DNA of 64,000 bases from Verrucomicrobiaceae bacterium (GTDB taxonomy: Bacteria > Verrucomicrobiota > Verrucomicrobiia > Verrucomicrobiales > Verrucomicrobiaceae), in contig JAIXSY010000044.1 of the NCBI GenBank assembly GCA_027484445.1, positions 1 through 64,000 of the forward strand, in the 5' to 3' direction. How positions within the stretch are numbered: position 1 is the stretch's first letter; each line of letters starts with the position of its first letter. The position numbers and the translations under genes were made by a program. Positions 34,544 to 43,942 of this stretch are shown one piece after another. The notes beneath the pieces were generated by a model, which had not been told where the DNA came from, did no database searches, and was given only the letters and a program-made list of their open reading frames with translations.

Positions 34544-35785
34544 ATGAACGAACATCCTGAGACCCAATGGCTATCGCAATACGTGCTCGGCAATTATGGC
34601 CGATATGACGTGTGGCCAGTGCGTGGAGAGGGGCCTTACGTCTGGGATCGGAATGGCAAAAAGTATCTCGACTTTGCCGGAGGCGTGGCCGTCTGCCCGC
34701 TCGGCCATTGTCCTCCCACCGTGGTGCATGCCATCACCACCCAGGCTTCCCAGCTGATCCATGTGTCAAATTGGTACTGCATCGACAAACAAGCCGAACT
34801 TGCCCGGCTGATCGTCGAAGACTGTGTCGGCATTGCGGGCAAATGCTTCTTCTGCAACAGCGGAGCCGAGGCCAACGAGGGCCTGATCAAACTCGCCCGC
34901 AAATATGGCCAAGCCTCCGGCGGACGCTACGAGATCATCACCTTCACCGGCAGCTTTCATGGGCGGACCATGGGTGCCATGACTGCCACGGCTCAGGAGA
35001 AGATCCACGGAGGCTTCGGTCCCCTGCCCCCTGGCTTTGTCTATTCGACTTTCAATGACCTCGCCGCTCTGGAAACCAAGATCACGGACAAAACGGTGGC
35101 CATCCTGATGGAGCCCGTGCAGGGCGAGAGCGGGGTGCATCCCGCCACGCCAGAATTCTTGCGCGGCGCTCAGGCCCTATGTCGGAAGCATGACCTTCTG
35201 CTTCTGCTCGATGAAGTTCAGGTCGGCTTTGGCCGTGCGGGTGAAATGGCAGGTTGGAAAGCCATCGTGCCGGGCGATGAAATCCAGCCCGATGGCATCA
35301 GTTGGGCCAAGGCCATCGGCAGTGGCTTTCCTCTCGGTTCATTTTGGCTGAACGACCGTCTTTCGCCCAACCAATTGCTAGGTCCCGGCACCCATGGAAC
35401 CACCTACGGCGGATCGCCTCTCGCCTGCGCCGTTGGTTTGGCCACCTTGCACACCATCTTGGCAGAAAAGCTGTGCGACAATGCCAAGCGGCAAGGAGCA
35501 ATCATCTCCCAGGTCGGTCGCTCCTGGAATCATCCACTGCTCAAGGAAGTGCGTCAGCTCGGTTTGTTCATCGGCTGGGAACTCAATGCTGATGCCATCG
35601 TGCCCCACGCAGGCGGCAAAGTGCCCTCCATCTACCTCGCACAGAAGATGCTCGATGCCGGCCTCATGGTTACACCTGCGGGTTCGAATGTGGTGCGTTG
35701 GCTCTCCCCGCTGAACATCACGGAAGCCCACGTCAACGAAGGTCTCACGATCTTCAAAAGCGTTTTGGATGCTGTTCCACAGTGA
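34544..35785 (+). CDS. argD: Acetylornithine aminotransferase (class III PLP enzyme)
   Basis: 413 residues. MNEHPETQWLSQYVLGNYGR and VWDRNGKKYLDFAGGVAVCPLGH match ArgD. FFCNSGAEANEGLIKLARKY and FTGSFHGRTMGAMTATAQEK contact the cofactor. LLLLDEVQVGFGRAGEM (D223) and SWAKAIGSGFPLG hold the PLP lysine (K256). It catalyses the glutamate-dependent step to N-acetylornithine in arginine synthesis; other omega-aminotransferases of the group cannot be fully excluded. No other arg gene is near, and it lies among secreted hydrolases. Confidence 0.9.
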   Translation: MNEHPETQWLSQYVLGNYGRYDVWPVRGEGPYVWDRNGKKYLDFAGGVAVCPLGHCPPTVVHAITTQASQLIHVSNWYCIDKQAELARLIVEDCVGIAGKCFFCNSGAEANEGLIKLARKYGQASGGRYEIITFTGSFHGRTMGAMTATAQEKIHGGFGPLPPGFVYSTFNDLAALETKITDKTVAILMEPVQGESGVHPATPEFLRGAQALCRKHDLLLLLDEVQVGFGRAGEMAGWKAIVPGDEIQPDGISWAKAIGSGFPLGSFWLNDRLSPNQLLGPGTHGTTYGGSPLACAVGLATLHTILAEKLCDNAKRQGAIISQVGRSWNHPLLKEVRQLGLFIGWELNADAIVPHAGGKVPSIYLAQKMLDAGLMVTPAGSNVVRWLSPLNITEAHVNEGLTIFKSVLDAVPQ

Positions 35786-35838
35786 GCAACTAGCGCGATT
35801 CATTGCCGCATTTTCAGAAGCATCAGGCTTCAGCACCA

Positions 35839-37380
35839 TCAATTTGGACTCGTGCTGAAGCTCAGCCCTTTGACAAATTCGTTGGTCTTGAAGAACTCCG
35901 GGCTAGTCACTGGTTTGCCTGCCAGGGTGAGGTTTTCGAAGGTGAGGTTTTGGATGCGCGCCTTTTCGCTGCCCCAGAGGAGCTGGGGTTCGCCGAGGAC
36001 GCTGGGAGCAGTGATGAAGATGTTTTGGAAAAGGATGCCGGAGAGGTCGCCAGGCTTGCTTTGGGCATCGCCATAGGGACCGGGCACGGTCATGCAGAGG
36101 AAGAACTGCTGGAGCGTCGGACGCGGATCACTGATGCGAATGTTGCGGAAGATGACGCCCTGGCCGCCGGGTTCGTTGTTCTCCCCACGGATGTTGAAGA
36201 CGCGGCCGCCGCTCCAGTGATGCCATTTGGCACGCGAGTAGATGACGTCACAATCTTCAATGAGCAGCGGACGCTGTGGCACGCTGCTGAGCACGAAAGA
36301 GGAGCCGTTGGCATCATTCCACAGCACCACGCGCCGGATGCCGAGGCCGTTCACGTAGAGCGAGTCATCCTGCGTGCGGATGAAGCAGTCTTCGATGCGT
36401 GTGTTGCCAAAGGGATTGATGCCATCGCCATTGGCGCGCCAGGTGAAGATCTTCGTCCATCGGACCTCGTTGGGATGACCTTCCTGGTAGCTGTTGATCA
36501 GCATGACGGAGTGCGAGGCGGAATCGGCGAGGGTGAGTCCTTCCACCTGCGTATCGCTAGCTCCAAAAATCTCGATGGGCTTGCGGCTGGTCTTGGAACT
36601 GCCTACGAAAAGCTTCTTCAAAGCGTTCGCGTGCTTCAGTGACGCGCCGGAAAGCGTGCCATGGCCAAAGAGGCGGATGTGATGACCATTGGGCCATTCG
36701 GCGTTGTGAAAGGAGCCATACACCATCGCATCGCCGGGGATGTAATACTGGCGGTTGGCATGCACGGGAAAGGCCGCGCCGATGTCGTGCACGCCAGGAA
36801 GAAAGTAAAGCGTGCTCCAATCGCCATCAGCGGGTGGTTTTTCGCCGGGTTTCACAGATAGCACGCCGGGGCCATCTGGCGTGGGTTTGCCCGCAAGCGG
36901 TGGATTGGCAAACAGCGAGATCGTGTGGATCGGCGGCCCCTTGTAGCCTTTGCCGGTGTCCTGGCCGTCCATCTGGCCGTCGATGTCCACGGCGACGAGG
37001 CAGGGCTTGTCCAACCTAACGAACACTTTGCCATCCTTCACGAAGCAGGCGGAGGCCTGGCGCTTCGGATGGACCGCGGCGCTGCGAATGGGCTGGCCTT
37101 TGACGCGGGAGATTTCGATCACAACGGGGACGGAGGTTTCAAAGTTCACATAGGTGTGCGTCCAGCCCTTCAGCGTGTCGAAGTAGGCTTCCTCATCCTT
37201 GCACTCCGTCTGCCACGCAAAGGCTTCCCGCCAGGTGTCGCCATCGCTGGATGGACGAATGCGGACTCGATAGTGCAATGAAGCCTCCAGGCCGGGAACA
37301 GGTGGATAGACGGTCAAATCGTCCGCCAGAGCCACTGCGGAGATGAGTGCGAGGCTGAGTGCGATGAGCAATCGTTTCAT
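35839..37380 (-). CDS. Secreted right-handed beta-helix glycoside hydrolase (GH28/GH49-like)
   Basis: 513 residues with signal peptide (MKRLLIALSLALISAVALAD). An N-terminal beta-sandwich (about 20-170) precedes a pectin-lyase-fold helix. Blocks include YYIPGDAMVYGSFHNA, IRLFGHGTLSGASLKHANAL, IEIFGASDTQVEGLTLADSASHSVMLINS, WRANGDGINPFGNTRIEDCFIRTQDDSLYVNG and WHHWSGGRVFNIRGE. The paired aspartates in DGDGI/QDDS-like positions fit inverting beta-helix glycosidases. The two-domain layout recalls GH49 (dextranase/isopullulanase), while the pectate lyase nearby favours a pectic substrate. The exact family is uncertain. Confidence 0.75.
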   Translation of the reverse strand: MKRLLIALSLALISAVALADDLTVYPPVPGLEASLHYRVRIRPSSDGDTWREAFAWQTECKDEEAYFDTLKGWTHTYVNFETSVPVVIEISRVKGQPIRSAAVHPKRQASACFVKDGKVFVRLDKPCLVAVDIDGQMDGQDTGKGYKGPPIHTISLFANPPLAGKPTPDGPGVLSVKPGEKPPADGDWSTLYFLPGVHDIGAAFPVHANRQYYIPGDAMVYGSFHNAEWPNGHHIRLFGHGTLSGASLKHANALKKLFVGSSKTSRKPIEIFGASDTQVEGLTLADSASHSVMLINSYQEGHPNEVRWTKIFTWRANGDGINPFGNTRIEDCFIRTQDDSLYVNGLGIRRVVLWNDANGSSFVLSSVPQRPLLIEDCDVIYSRAKWHHWSGGRVFNIRGENNEPGGQGVIFRNIRISDPRPTLQQFFLCMTVPGPYGDAQSKPGDLSGILFQNIFITAPSVLGEPQLLWGSEKARIQNLTFENLTLAGKPVTSPEFFKTNEFVKGLSFSTSPN

Positions 37381-37455
37381 GAAGCTGTTATCGAATGAGG
37401 AAAGGCACGGCGGGGGAAGCTTCGCGATAGTAGAGTAGATGAGCTCTGGCGTGAC

Positions 37456-39369
37456 TCAGGCCACCTCCACGCCCTTCACGATCACCGTGTCCGGCTTGTC
37501 GCTGCCCATCTTGATCGTGTATTTGCCCGGCGCATACACACGCGGTTGGAAGGTCGGGCCTTGGGTGCGCACGGTGTAAAGGATTTCACCCGTGGCCTCC
37601 GCGATGACCTGCACGACGGCATTCGGCACTCCTTCCAAAAGCTGCGGTGGTAGATGCGCGTAAACTTTACGGCCATCGTTCGCGTCTTGCGTGATGGTGA
37701 TGGGCCAGCCAGGAAACTGAGCACGATCCCCATCGGCCACCTTCGCGAAGCGCGGCCAGCATTCGAAGGTGATCTGGCGCGTCGTTTTGTCGAAGCGGAT
37801 CAGCCCATAGCCATCGGCACGCTTCTTCTCATCTTGGATGTCCTCCGGGTTCGCGTAGGCCAGCATGGAGATGGGATTGCCCAGGCCATCTTTGAAGTCG
37901 CCCGTCCAGGGCAGTGGGCTGTTCGGCACAGGATTCGGGCCTGCCTTTTCATCCAGCGGGTGCCACCAGCGGCCGTAGATGGTATTCACCAAAGCAGGGC
38001 TGGTGAAGCTAAAGGGGCCATCGCGAAAGGCATCAATGCCATGCTGCACCACGACCGCCAGGTGCTGATCCCCACACAAATGCGGAGCCCAGGCCCGACG
38101 GATCTCCACCAGCGCTCGATTCCTCCCCGCCTGCGGCCAGCCATTGCAGTCCAAGTCCGCCAGCAGTCGCTGATCCACCCCGCCGTGCATGTGCACAGCA
38201 CCACAAAAGGCCGTGGCGGACAAAACGCACTTCATCTCCGCCCCATGGCTGTAGTCCTGAGACCAGGCGTGCAGGAACTTTTCCTGGCGTTCGCCCAAAA
38301 GCTGCAAGCCCGGTAGATCGATGCTCTTCGGATCATACGCAGGATCGTTGATGTGATCCGGGCGTGGCCCCATCTGTGGGATTTTGCCCGCTGGCCCACT
38401 CTTGAACTTCCGGTCCTCAAGGATCGCAAAGTCAATGCCGCCCACGATCATTCGCGTGAAATAGACCTGTACGTCGCGACTCACGGCAGCAGGATCCACC
38501 GCATCTGGCAGATGCCAGGCCTGCTGACGCTGCACCTGATTCACATAAGCCACCGGGTAGCGAAAGCCCCCATCAGCATCCCCTTCGATGCTCGACTGCT
38601 TCCCACTCTCTCCCCACAGATTGCCATGACCGACATCATGATCGTCCGGGATGCAAACCGTGGGCCGGTCGCGCATGATGTCACGGAACTGTAGGCCAAA
38701 CTCAATCCAGCCCGCCGTGTGCTCCGTGTGGCGATAGGTTTGGTCCCCGCCAAAGAAGAGCACGTCTGGATCTTGAGCGCGGAGATTGTCGATGATCTCC
38801 GTGCGCGGGCCGATGGTCCGACTGGAATTGCAGGACATGTTCGCGATGACGATCTGCGTTTTTTCCACCGGATCGCGGCGGATCAGCCCCTCAAACTTCG
38901 CCTTTTCACCATGCCGCACGCGATACGGCACATTCCGCGAGCCATCCCAGCCCTCCACACGGAAGTGGGCATCCCAGCCTGGGTAATGCACTTCTGCCTT
39001 TGCGATCTCCGTCCACTCCTCGCCCTCCCGCTTGACCTCCAGCCGAGCCTCGCGTGCCTCATCCGGCATCAGCGGGAACAGCTGGGCACTCATCTTCAGC
39101 ACACCGCCCTGCTGCGTGTAGTAGGCAAAGCAGACCACCTCATCGCGCGGCACCTTCATGGAGGGGGGCGGTGCAGGCTTGCCTTTCCCCTTGCCCTTGC
39201 CCTTCGGTGTCACAGGCAAATCCGACCTCAGCCACCACTCGCCCGTGGTCAGCGATTCCAGCTCAGGAAACTCCGCCCCAAAAGGCGAAGCTGCCTGCAC
39301 AGCCAAACTGGAGCTAGGGACGAGGCAAAGAGGCGTGGCTTGAAGAAAAAGGCGGCGAGAGAGTTTCAT
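37456..39369 (-). CDS. PhoD-like metallophosphatase, Tat-exported
   Basis: 637 residues from the ATG at 39369, which starts a twin-arginine signal (MKLSRRLFLQATPLCLVPSSSLAV). A short Lys/Gly linker (KGKGKGKGKPAPPPS) follows. Metal-site blocks of the PhoD family are IVIANMSCNSSR, DVLFFGGDQTYRHTEHTAG, VCIPDDHDVGHGN and HLCGDQHLAVVVQHG. It probably hydrolyses phosphodiesters or phosphomonoesters outside the membrane. The gene precedes the beta-helix glycosidase on the same strand by 75 bp. Confidence 0.85.
   Translation of the reverse strand: MKLSRRLFLQATPLCLVPSSSLAVQAASPFGAEFPELESLTTGEWWLRSDLPVTPKGKGKGKGKPAPPPSMKVPRDEVVCFAYYTQQGGVLKMSAQLFPLMPDEAREARLEVKREGEEWTEIAKAEVHYPGWDAHFRVEGWDGSRNVPYRVRHGEKAKFEGLIRRDPVEKTQIVIANMSCNSSRTIGPRTEIIDNLRAQDPDVLFFGGDQTYRHTEHTAGWIEFGLQFRDIMRDRPTVCIPDDHDVGHGNLWGESGKQSSIEGDADGGFRYPVAYVNQVQRQQAWHLPDAVDPAAVSRDVQVYFTRMIVGGIDFAILEDRKFKSGPAGKIPQMGPRPDHINDPAYDPKSIDLPGLQLLGERQEKFLHAWSQDYSHGAEMKCVLSATAFCGAVHMHGGVDQRLLADLDCNGWPQAGRNRALVEIRRAWAPHLCGDQHLAVVVQHGIDAFRDGPFSFTSPALVNTIYGRWWHPLDEKAGPNPVPNSPLPWTGDFKDGLGNPISMLAYANPEDIQDEKKRADGYGLIRFDKTTRQITFECWPRFAKVADGDRAQFPGWPITITQDANDGRKVYAHLPPQLLEGVPNAVVQVIAEATGEILYTVRTQGPTFQPRVYAPGKYTIKMGSDKPDTVIVKGVEVA
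39176..39205. repeat. Short 6-bp tandem repeat coding a Lys-Gly linker
   Basis: Imperfect copies of a CTTGCC-type unit code for the KGKGKGKGK stretch of the PhoD-like protein. Gain or loss of units would keep the frame. Confidence 0.6.
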
Positions 39370-39893
39370 GAGGTTGGCTACAAGTCGGGAAAAAGCATCG
39401 TTTCGGTCAAACCCGAGACTGCCCCAGAAACGCCGTCCAGGGGAAGCTATATCCACGAAGTCAGCCCGAAGAAGCCCATCCCAGACCACGAGCCGATTCG
39501 TGGAGAGGGGCAATACCTCCCGCGATGCAAGCCCACCTTTGTTAGCCTGGATGTCTCGAATCCTCTTGAGCGCCTCACCACAGAATTGGCCCGGCGTCTC
39601 TGCTGCTAAAACAATCCACCGTGGTGAGCAAGCAACCCGGAGCTTTACCGCCTCGACAAGGACCTTGGAGGCGGGGCATGCCCCATTCAGATCGACACCA
39701 GCACGCTAAGCCTATGGCAAATTCCACTTCGGTGGCTGGCGCTGAACTGGGATCAAGCAGGACAAGGCCAGAAAGGGCACAGGACAGAAGGATCCCCTCA
39801 ACTGAGGGGGGAGCTGGAGATTCTAGGTGCGTGGGTAGGGTTTGAGGTTCACCTTTGTGAGACATTCACTACACTTAGCTATCTCCTTTTCCC
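39370..39893. other. 524-bp intergenic region between phosphatase and H-NOX genes
   Basis: No convincing gene is seen here. It holds a perfect 12-bp palindrome GGGGCATGCCCC at 39673-39684 and the EPS-type dyad at 39793-39810. The two flanking genes are divergent, so both promoters should be in this stretch; no clear -35/-10 pair stood out. Confidence 0.6.
39793..39810 (+). promoter_or_regulatory. EPS-type dyad upstream of the H-NOX/kinase operon
   Basis: TCCCC-TCAACTGA-GGGGG; the core CCCCTCA and TGAGGGG are perfect inverted arms around AC. It ends 83 bp before the H-NOX ATG. It shares the half-site TGnGGGG and the 18-bp layout with the sites before the EPS genes. Confidence 0.7.
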
Positions 39894-40451
39894 ATGTACG
39901 GACTCGTCAACAAAGCCATCGAAGATCTGGTCGTCACCCATCATGGGGAGGATCTCTGGGAGCGGATCAAAAAGAAGGCGGGGGTGGAGGTGGAGGTGTT
40001 CGTGAGCAACGAGGCCTACCCGGATGAGATGACCTATGATCTGGTGGGAGCAGCTTCGGAGGTATTGGGCGCATCGGCGCGAGACATTTTGATCGCCTTT
40101 GGCGAACACTGGGTGCTGAAAACGGCAGCGACGAGCTATGGGGCCATGATGCGCGCGGGCGGCAGCTCGCTGAAGGAGTTCCTGGTGAATCTGCCGAACT
40201 TTCACACGCGGGTGCAGATGATCTACCCGAATCTGCAACCGCCGCGCTTCGAGTGCACGAACATTGGGGAGAACTCACTGCACCTGCACTACTTCACGCA
40301 TCGCTCAGGCCTAACGGACTTTGTGGTCGGACTGGTGCAGGGGCTGGGGAAGCTCTATTCGACACCAACAACGGTGAAGGTGATCGAGACCAAGTCAGCT
40401 GGGGCAAATCATGATGTGTTCGAGGTAGCCTGGACGGCAGCAGTGGCATGA
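39894..40451 (+). CDS. H-NOX heme nitric-oxide-binding protein
   Basis: 185 residues. The N-terminus MYGLVNKAIEDLVVTHHGEDLWERIKKKAG is typical. The proximal heme ligand is H104 in NLPNFHTRVQMIYPNLQPPRF. The heme-propionate motif YxSxR appears as Y133-F-T-H-R137. The protein binds heme and senses NO (or O2) in the cytosol and transmits the signal to a partner kinase. The stop overlaps the start of the hybrid kinase by four bases (ATGA), the standard H-NOX/kinase pairing. In other bacteria such pairs control biofilm formation, which fits the EPS cluster that follows. Confidence 0.95.
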   Translation: MYGLVNKAIEDLVVTHHGEDLWERIKKKAGVEVEVFVSNEAYPDEMTYDLVGAASEVLGASARDILIAFGEHWVLKTAATSYGAMMRAGGSSLKEFLVNLPNFHTRVQMIYPNLQPPRFECTNIGENSLHLHYFTHRSGLTDFVVGLVQGLGKLYSTPTTVKVIETKSAGANHDVFEVAWTAAVA

Positions 40452-43400
40452 ATGTCCCTGGGGAAAGCACGCGTGTGATCGAGCGCCTGCCGACGCGGGA
40501 GTTGCTGCGTGCGTTCCCTTTTTACTTCGCCTGGGATGAGCAGGAGCGCATCGTGGAGGTAGGGCCATCTCTGACGCGGTTTTGCCCCCAGGCAGTGCTA
40601 GGCGCACGGCTGCCCGAGGTGTTTGTGTCGAAGCGACCTGAGGGTGAATTTTGCGACGCACTGGCACGGGCCTACCCAGAGAGTCTGTTTCTACTCCAGG
40701 ATCGAGTCCACCAGCGGGTGCTCCGAGGTCAGGTGGTGCTGCTAGAGTCGCCACGCCAGGGGCTGATGCTAGGCTCACCCTGGTTCACGGATCCAGATGA
40801 GGTGCTGGCCAGTGGTCTGACGATGAGTGACTTTGCCATTCACGATCAGACGATCGACCTGCTGCAGGTGCTGCAAACGCAAAGAATGGCGACGGATGAT
40901 CTGCAAAAGATGAATCAACGCCTGCGGGAGCAGCGGACGCGGCTGCGGGAGCAGGAGGCCTATTCGCGAAAGCTAGCACTGGTGGCGGCACGCACGGACA
41001 ATGCGGTGATCGTGACGGATGCAGTCGGCCGGATCGAGTGGGTGAATGAGGGCTTCACCCGCATCACGGGCTGGGCGCTGGAGGAGGTGGTGGGACGCAC
41101 GCCGGGCTCTTTTCTCCAGGGACCGGATACGGATGCGGAGACCGTAGCGCTGATGCGCACGTGTGTGCGAGAGCAGAAGGGCTTTCGCACAGAGGTGCTG
41201 AACTACCATCGCAATGGGACCAAGTATTGGACAGCTCTGGAGGTGCAGCCAGTCCGCAATGAAGCGGGCGAGGTGACGAACTTCATGGCGATCGAGAGCG
41301 ACATCACGCAGCGGCGACGGGACGACCAACACCGTTTGTTGCAGTTTTCGACAAGTCGCATCCTGGCAGAGGCCGATACCATGGCGCAGGCGGCAGCAGG
41401 AGTGATCGAGATGATCTGCAAGCAACTGGGCTGGACAGCGGGTGCGATGTGGCTGCTGGATGCAGAGCTGAATCAACTGAAGCTGACTGAATTTTGGCAC
41501 GACCCTCGACGGAATGTAACGGCCTTTGCACAGATGAGTCAGACCCTGGCTTTTTCCGCAGGCTGCGGTCTGCCGGGGCGGGTCTGGGAGTCAGGCACAA
41601 GCCAGTGGTATCGTGACTTTGCCGCGCAGCCGGACCTTTTCACAAGGGCCACCAAGGCCTCGACCTGTGGACTGCACGGAGCGCTAGGTTTTCCCATCGT
41701 GGCGCAGGGGGAGATCATCGGGGTGATCGAGCTGTTCAGCGAAGAGATCCTGGACCCAGATGAGACGCTCCTGCAGGCGCTAGCAGGCGTGGGTAATCAG
41801 ATGGGGCAGTTCATTGAGCGCAAATCTACAGAGAATCAGCTCTGGCAGACGAACGCGATGCAGAAGGCAATCTTGGAAAGCGCGAACTACACGATCATCT
41901 CGACCAAGCCGGATGGAGTGATCGTGACCTTCAACCGAGCAGCAGAGCAAAAGCTAGGCTATCGCGCCGAGGAGATGATCGGCCTACAGACACCGACGAT
42001 TCTGCATCTGCCAGAGGAAATGGAAGCGCGCGCGGCAGACCTGAGCGTGGAGCTAGGTCACCAGATCCCCGTGGGCTTTGAGACCTTTGTCGCAAAAGCG
42101 AGCCTGGGAGAAATCGACGAGCGGGAGTGGACCTATGTGCGCAAGGATGGCACACGCTTTCCGGTGCGGCTGTCCATCACTGCGCTATTCAATGAGCGCG
42201 GGGAGATCGCGGGCTACCTGTGCGTAGCCTCCGACATCACGGAACAGAAGAAAGTGGAAGAGCAGCTGCTGCACGCGAAGGATGCTGCGGAATCCGCCAG
42301 CACGGCGAAGAGCGATTTCCTCGCGACCATGAGCCATGAGATCCGCACGCCCATGAATGGCATCATCGGCATGTCATCTCTGCTGCTGGATACACAACTG
42401 ACAGAGAAGCAACGAGAGATGGTGGAGGCAGTGCGCCACAGTGGAGATGCGCTAATGACGATCATTGATGACATTCTGGACTTCTCGAAGATCGAGGCAC
42501 GCAAGCTCGACCTGATGGAAGAAAACTTCCGTCTGGATTCAGTGATCCGCGGGGTCGTGGATCTACTGCACCACAAAGCTGCAGCGCGTGAGATCGACCT
42601 AGTCGTGAACATCGAGCCGGATGTGCCGAGCTTACTCATCGGCGATCCGGGACGACTGCGGCAGATACTCATGAACCTCGTGGGGAATGGCATCAAGTTT
42701 ACCGACGAGGGTGCCATTTGCATCGACGTTCGTCGTCTAGAGTCGCGCCACAGCGGCCCTGTGACGCTGGAAATCAGCGTCACAGACACCGGTATCGGCA
42801 TGACGCCAGAGCAGCAGGCGCAGCTGTTCCAGGCCTTCACCCAGGTGGATAGCTCCAGCACGCGTCGCTTTGGCGGCACCGGCCTCGGCTTGGCGATCTG
42901 CAAGCGACTCGTCGAACTGATGGGCGGGCAAATCGGGGTGGAGAGCCAGCGCTTTCAGGGATCGCGATTCTGGCTGCATCTCCCCTTGCGGGTGGCCCTG
43001 GTCACTGAACCGCCATCAGAAGTGAAGAGAGAGGAGCCCGTGGCACAGAAACCGCTCGAAGGCACGAAGCCGCGACTGCTGGTGGTGGAAGACAATCAGG
43101 TGAATGCCCGCATGGCCATGATGATGCTGGAAAAGCATGGTTACCCCGCCGAAGTCGCCTGCGATGGCGAAGAGGCCGTGGATCGGTTCGCCAGCGGCAC
43201 CTACGATGGCGTGCTAATGGACTGCCACATGCCACGCATGGATGGTTATGAGGCCACTCGCGCGATCCGAGAGATCGAGGCAAGTGGGCTGTGGAGACGC
43301 CCCCGCTGTCGCATCATCGCCATGACTGCCAATGTCATGGCAGGCGAGCGCGAACGATGCCTAGAGGCCGGCATGGATGACTATGTTTCGAAGCCACTGC

Positions 43401-43837
43401 GAACCAAGACATTGATGGAAGCGCTGCAACGCATCCAGATTCTTGCGCAGTCCAAAGAAGACACTGAATCGCCGCCGTGGTCGGCAGAGGATCAAAGCAT
43501 GGCCCATGAAGCAATCCAGCAGCTGGCCGAAGAACTGAGTGTGGAAGACACGGTGGAACTCATCACCAACTGGCTAAAAGACACGCCCGAACGCATCCTG
43601 GATCTGGAGAGATTCGTGGCTGGTGATGATCAAACTGCACTACGTCGCACGGCACACTCGCTGAAAGGAAGCAGCTCCCTCTTTGGCCTGACTTACCTTC
43701 ACACACTGTGCCGAGAACTGGAACAGTTGGCCGAAAACCAAGTCCGTGCCAACCAAGCCGAACTGGTGGCGCAGCTGAAGCAAGCCTTTGAATCCGCCGT
43801 GCCTGCTCTGCGCGAGCAGATGAAGCGCCTGCAATAA
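40448..43837 (+). CDS. Hybrid histidine kinase, H-NOX partner
   Basis: 1129 residues, no membrane helix. Order: an N-terminal region (about 10-140, FYFAWDEQERIVEVGPSL) like the HNOBA domain of H-NOX-associated signalling proteins; a short coiled coil; PAS with PAC (about 175-290, GRIEWVNEGFTRITGWALEEVVGRTPG); GAF (about 295-450); PAS (about 465-600); HisKA with H about 630 in MSHEIRTPMNG; HATPase (NLVGNGIKF, GGTGLGLAICKRL about 811); receiver (VVEDNQVNAR, phospho-Asp about 923 in LMDCHMPRMDG, SKPLR); and an HPt domain (RRTAHSLKGSSSLFGL, His about 1069). It should run a four-step phosphorelay. The final output regulator is not encoded next to it. Confidence 0.95.
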   Translation: MNVPGESTRVIERLPTRELLRAFPFYFAWDEQERIVEVGPSLTRFCPQAVLGARLPEVFVSKRPEGEFCDALARAYPESLFLLQDRVHQRVLRGQVVLLESPRQGLMLGSPWFTDPDEVLASGLTMSDFAIHDQTIDLLQVLQTQRMATDDLQKMNQRLREQRTRLREQEAYSRKLALVAARTDNAVIVTDAVGRIEWVNEGFTRITGWALEEVVGRTPGSFLQGPDTDAETVALMRTCVREQKGFRTEVLNYHRNGTKYWTALEVQPVRNEAGEVTNFMAIESDITQRRRDDQHRLLQFSTSRILAEADTMAQAAAGVIEMICKQLGWTAGAMWLLDAELNQLKLTEFWHDPRRNVTAFAQMSQTLAFSAGCGLPGRVWESGTSQWYRDFAAQPDLFTRATKASTCGLHGALGFPIVAQGEIIGVIELFSEEILDPDETLLQALAGVGNQMGQFIERKSTENQLWQTNAMQKAILESANYTIISTKPDGVIVTFNRAAEQKLGYRAEEMIGLQTPTILHLPEEMEARAADLSVELGHQIPVGFETFVAKASLGEIDEREWTYVRKDGTRFPVRLSITALFNERGEIAGYLCVASDITEQKKVEEQLLHAKDAAESASTAKSDFLATMSHEIRTPMNGIIGMSSLLLDTQLTEKQREMVEAVRHSGDALMTIIDDILDFSKIEARKLDLMEENFRLDSVIRGVVDLLHHKAAAREIDLVVNIEPDVPSLLIGDPGRLRQILMNLVGNGIKFTDEGAICIDVRRLESRHSGPVTLEISVTDTGIGMTPEQQAQLFQAFTQVDSSSTRRFGGTGLGLAICKRLVELMGGQIGVESQRFQGSRFWLHLPLRVALVTEPPSEVKREEPVAQKPLEGTKPRLLVVEDNQVNARMAMMMLEKHGYPAEVACDGEEAVDRFASGTYDGVLMDCHMPRMDGYEATRAIREIEASGLWRRPRCRIIAMTANVMAGERERCLEAGMDDYVSKPLRTKTLMEALQRIQILAQSKEDTESPPWSAEDQSMAHEAIQQLAEELSVEDTVELITNWLKDTPERILDLERFVAGDDQTALRRTAHSLKGSSSLFGLTYLHTLCRELEQLAENQVRANQAELVAQLKQAFESAVPALREQMKRLQ

Positions 43838-43887
43838 TCATGCGTTGAGGCCTAGCTAAGAATCACTCAAGCCATCAAGCCCTGGCA

Positions 43888-43905
43888 TCCACCCAGCTGC
43901 GGGGA
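43888..43905 (+). promoter_or_regulatory. EPS dyad site 1
   Basis: TCCAC-CCAGCTGC-GGGGA, followed by TTT. It ends 37 bp before the ATG of the first EPS glycosyltransferase. Confidence 0.75.
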
Positions 43906-43942
43906 TTTCACATGGACGAATGGCTGCCAATCTCTGGGCACC

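Noticed and set aside
39673..39684. GGGGCATGCCCC palindrome as a specific operator
   Set aside because: It is a single copy with no second site near another gene; too short to interpret alone.
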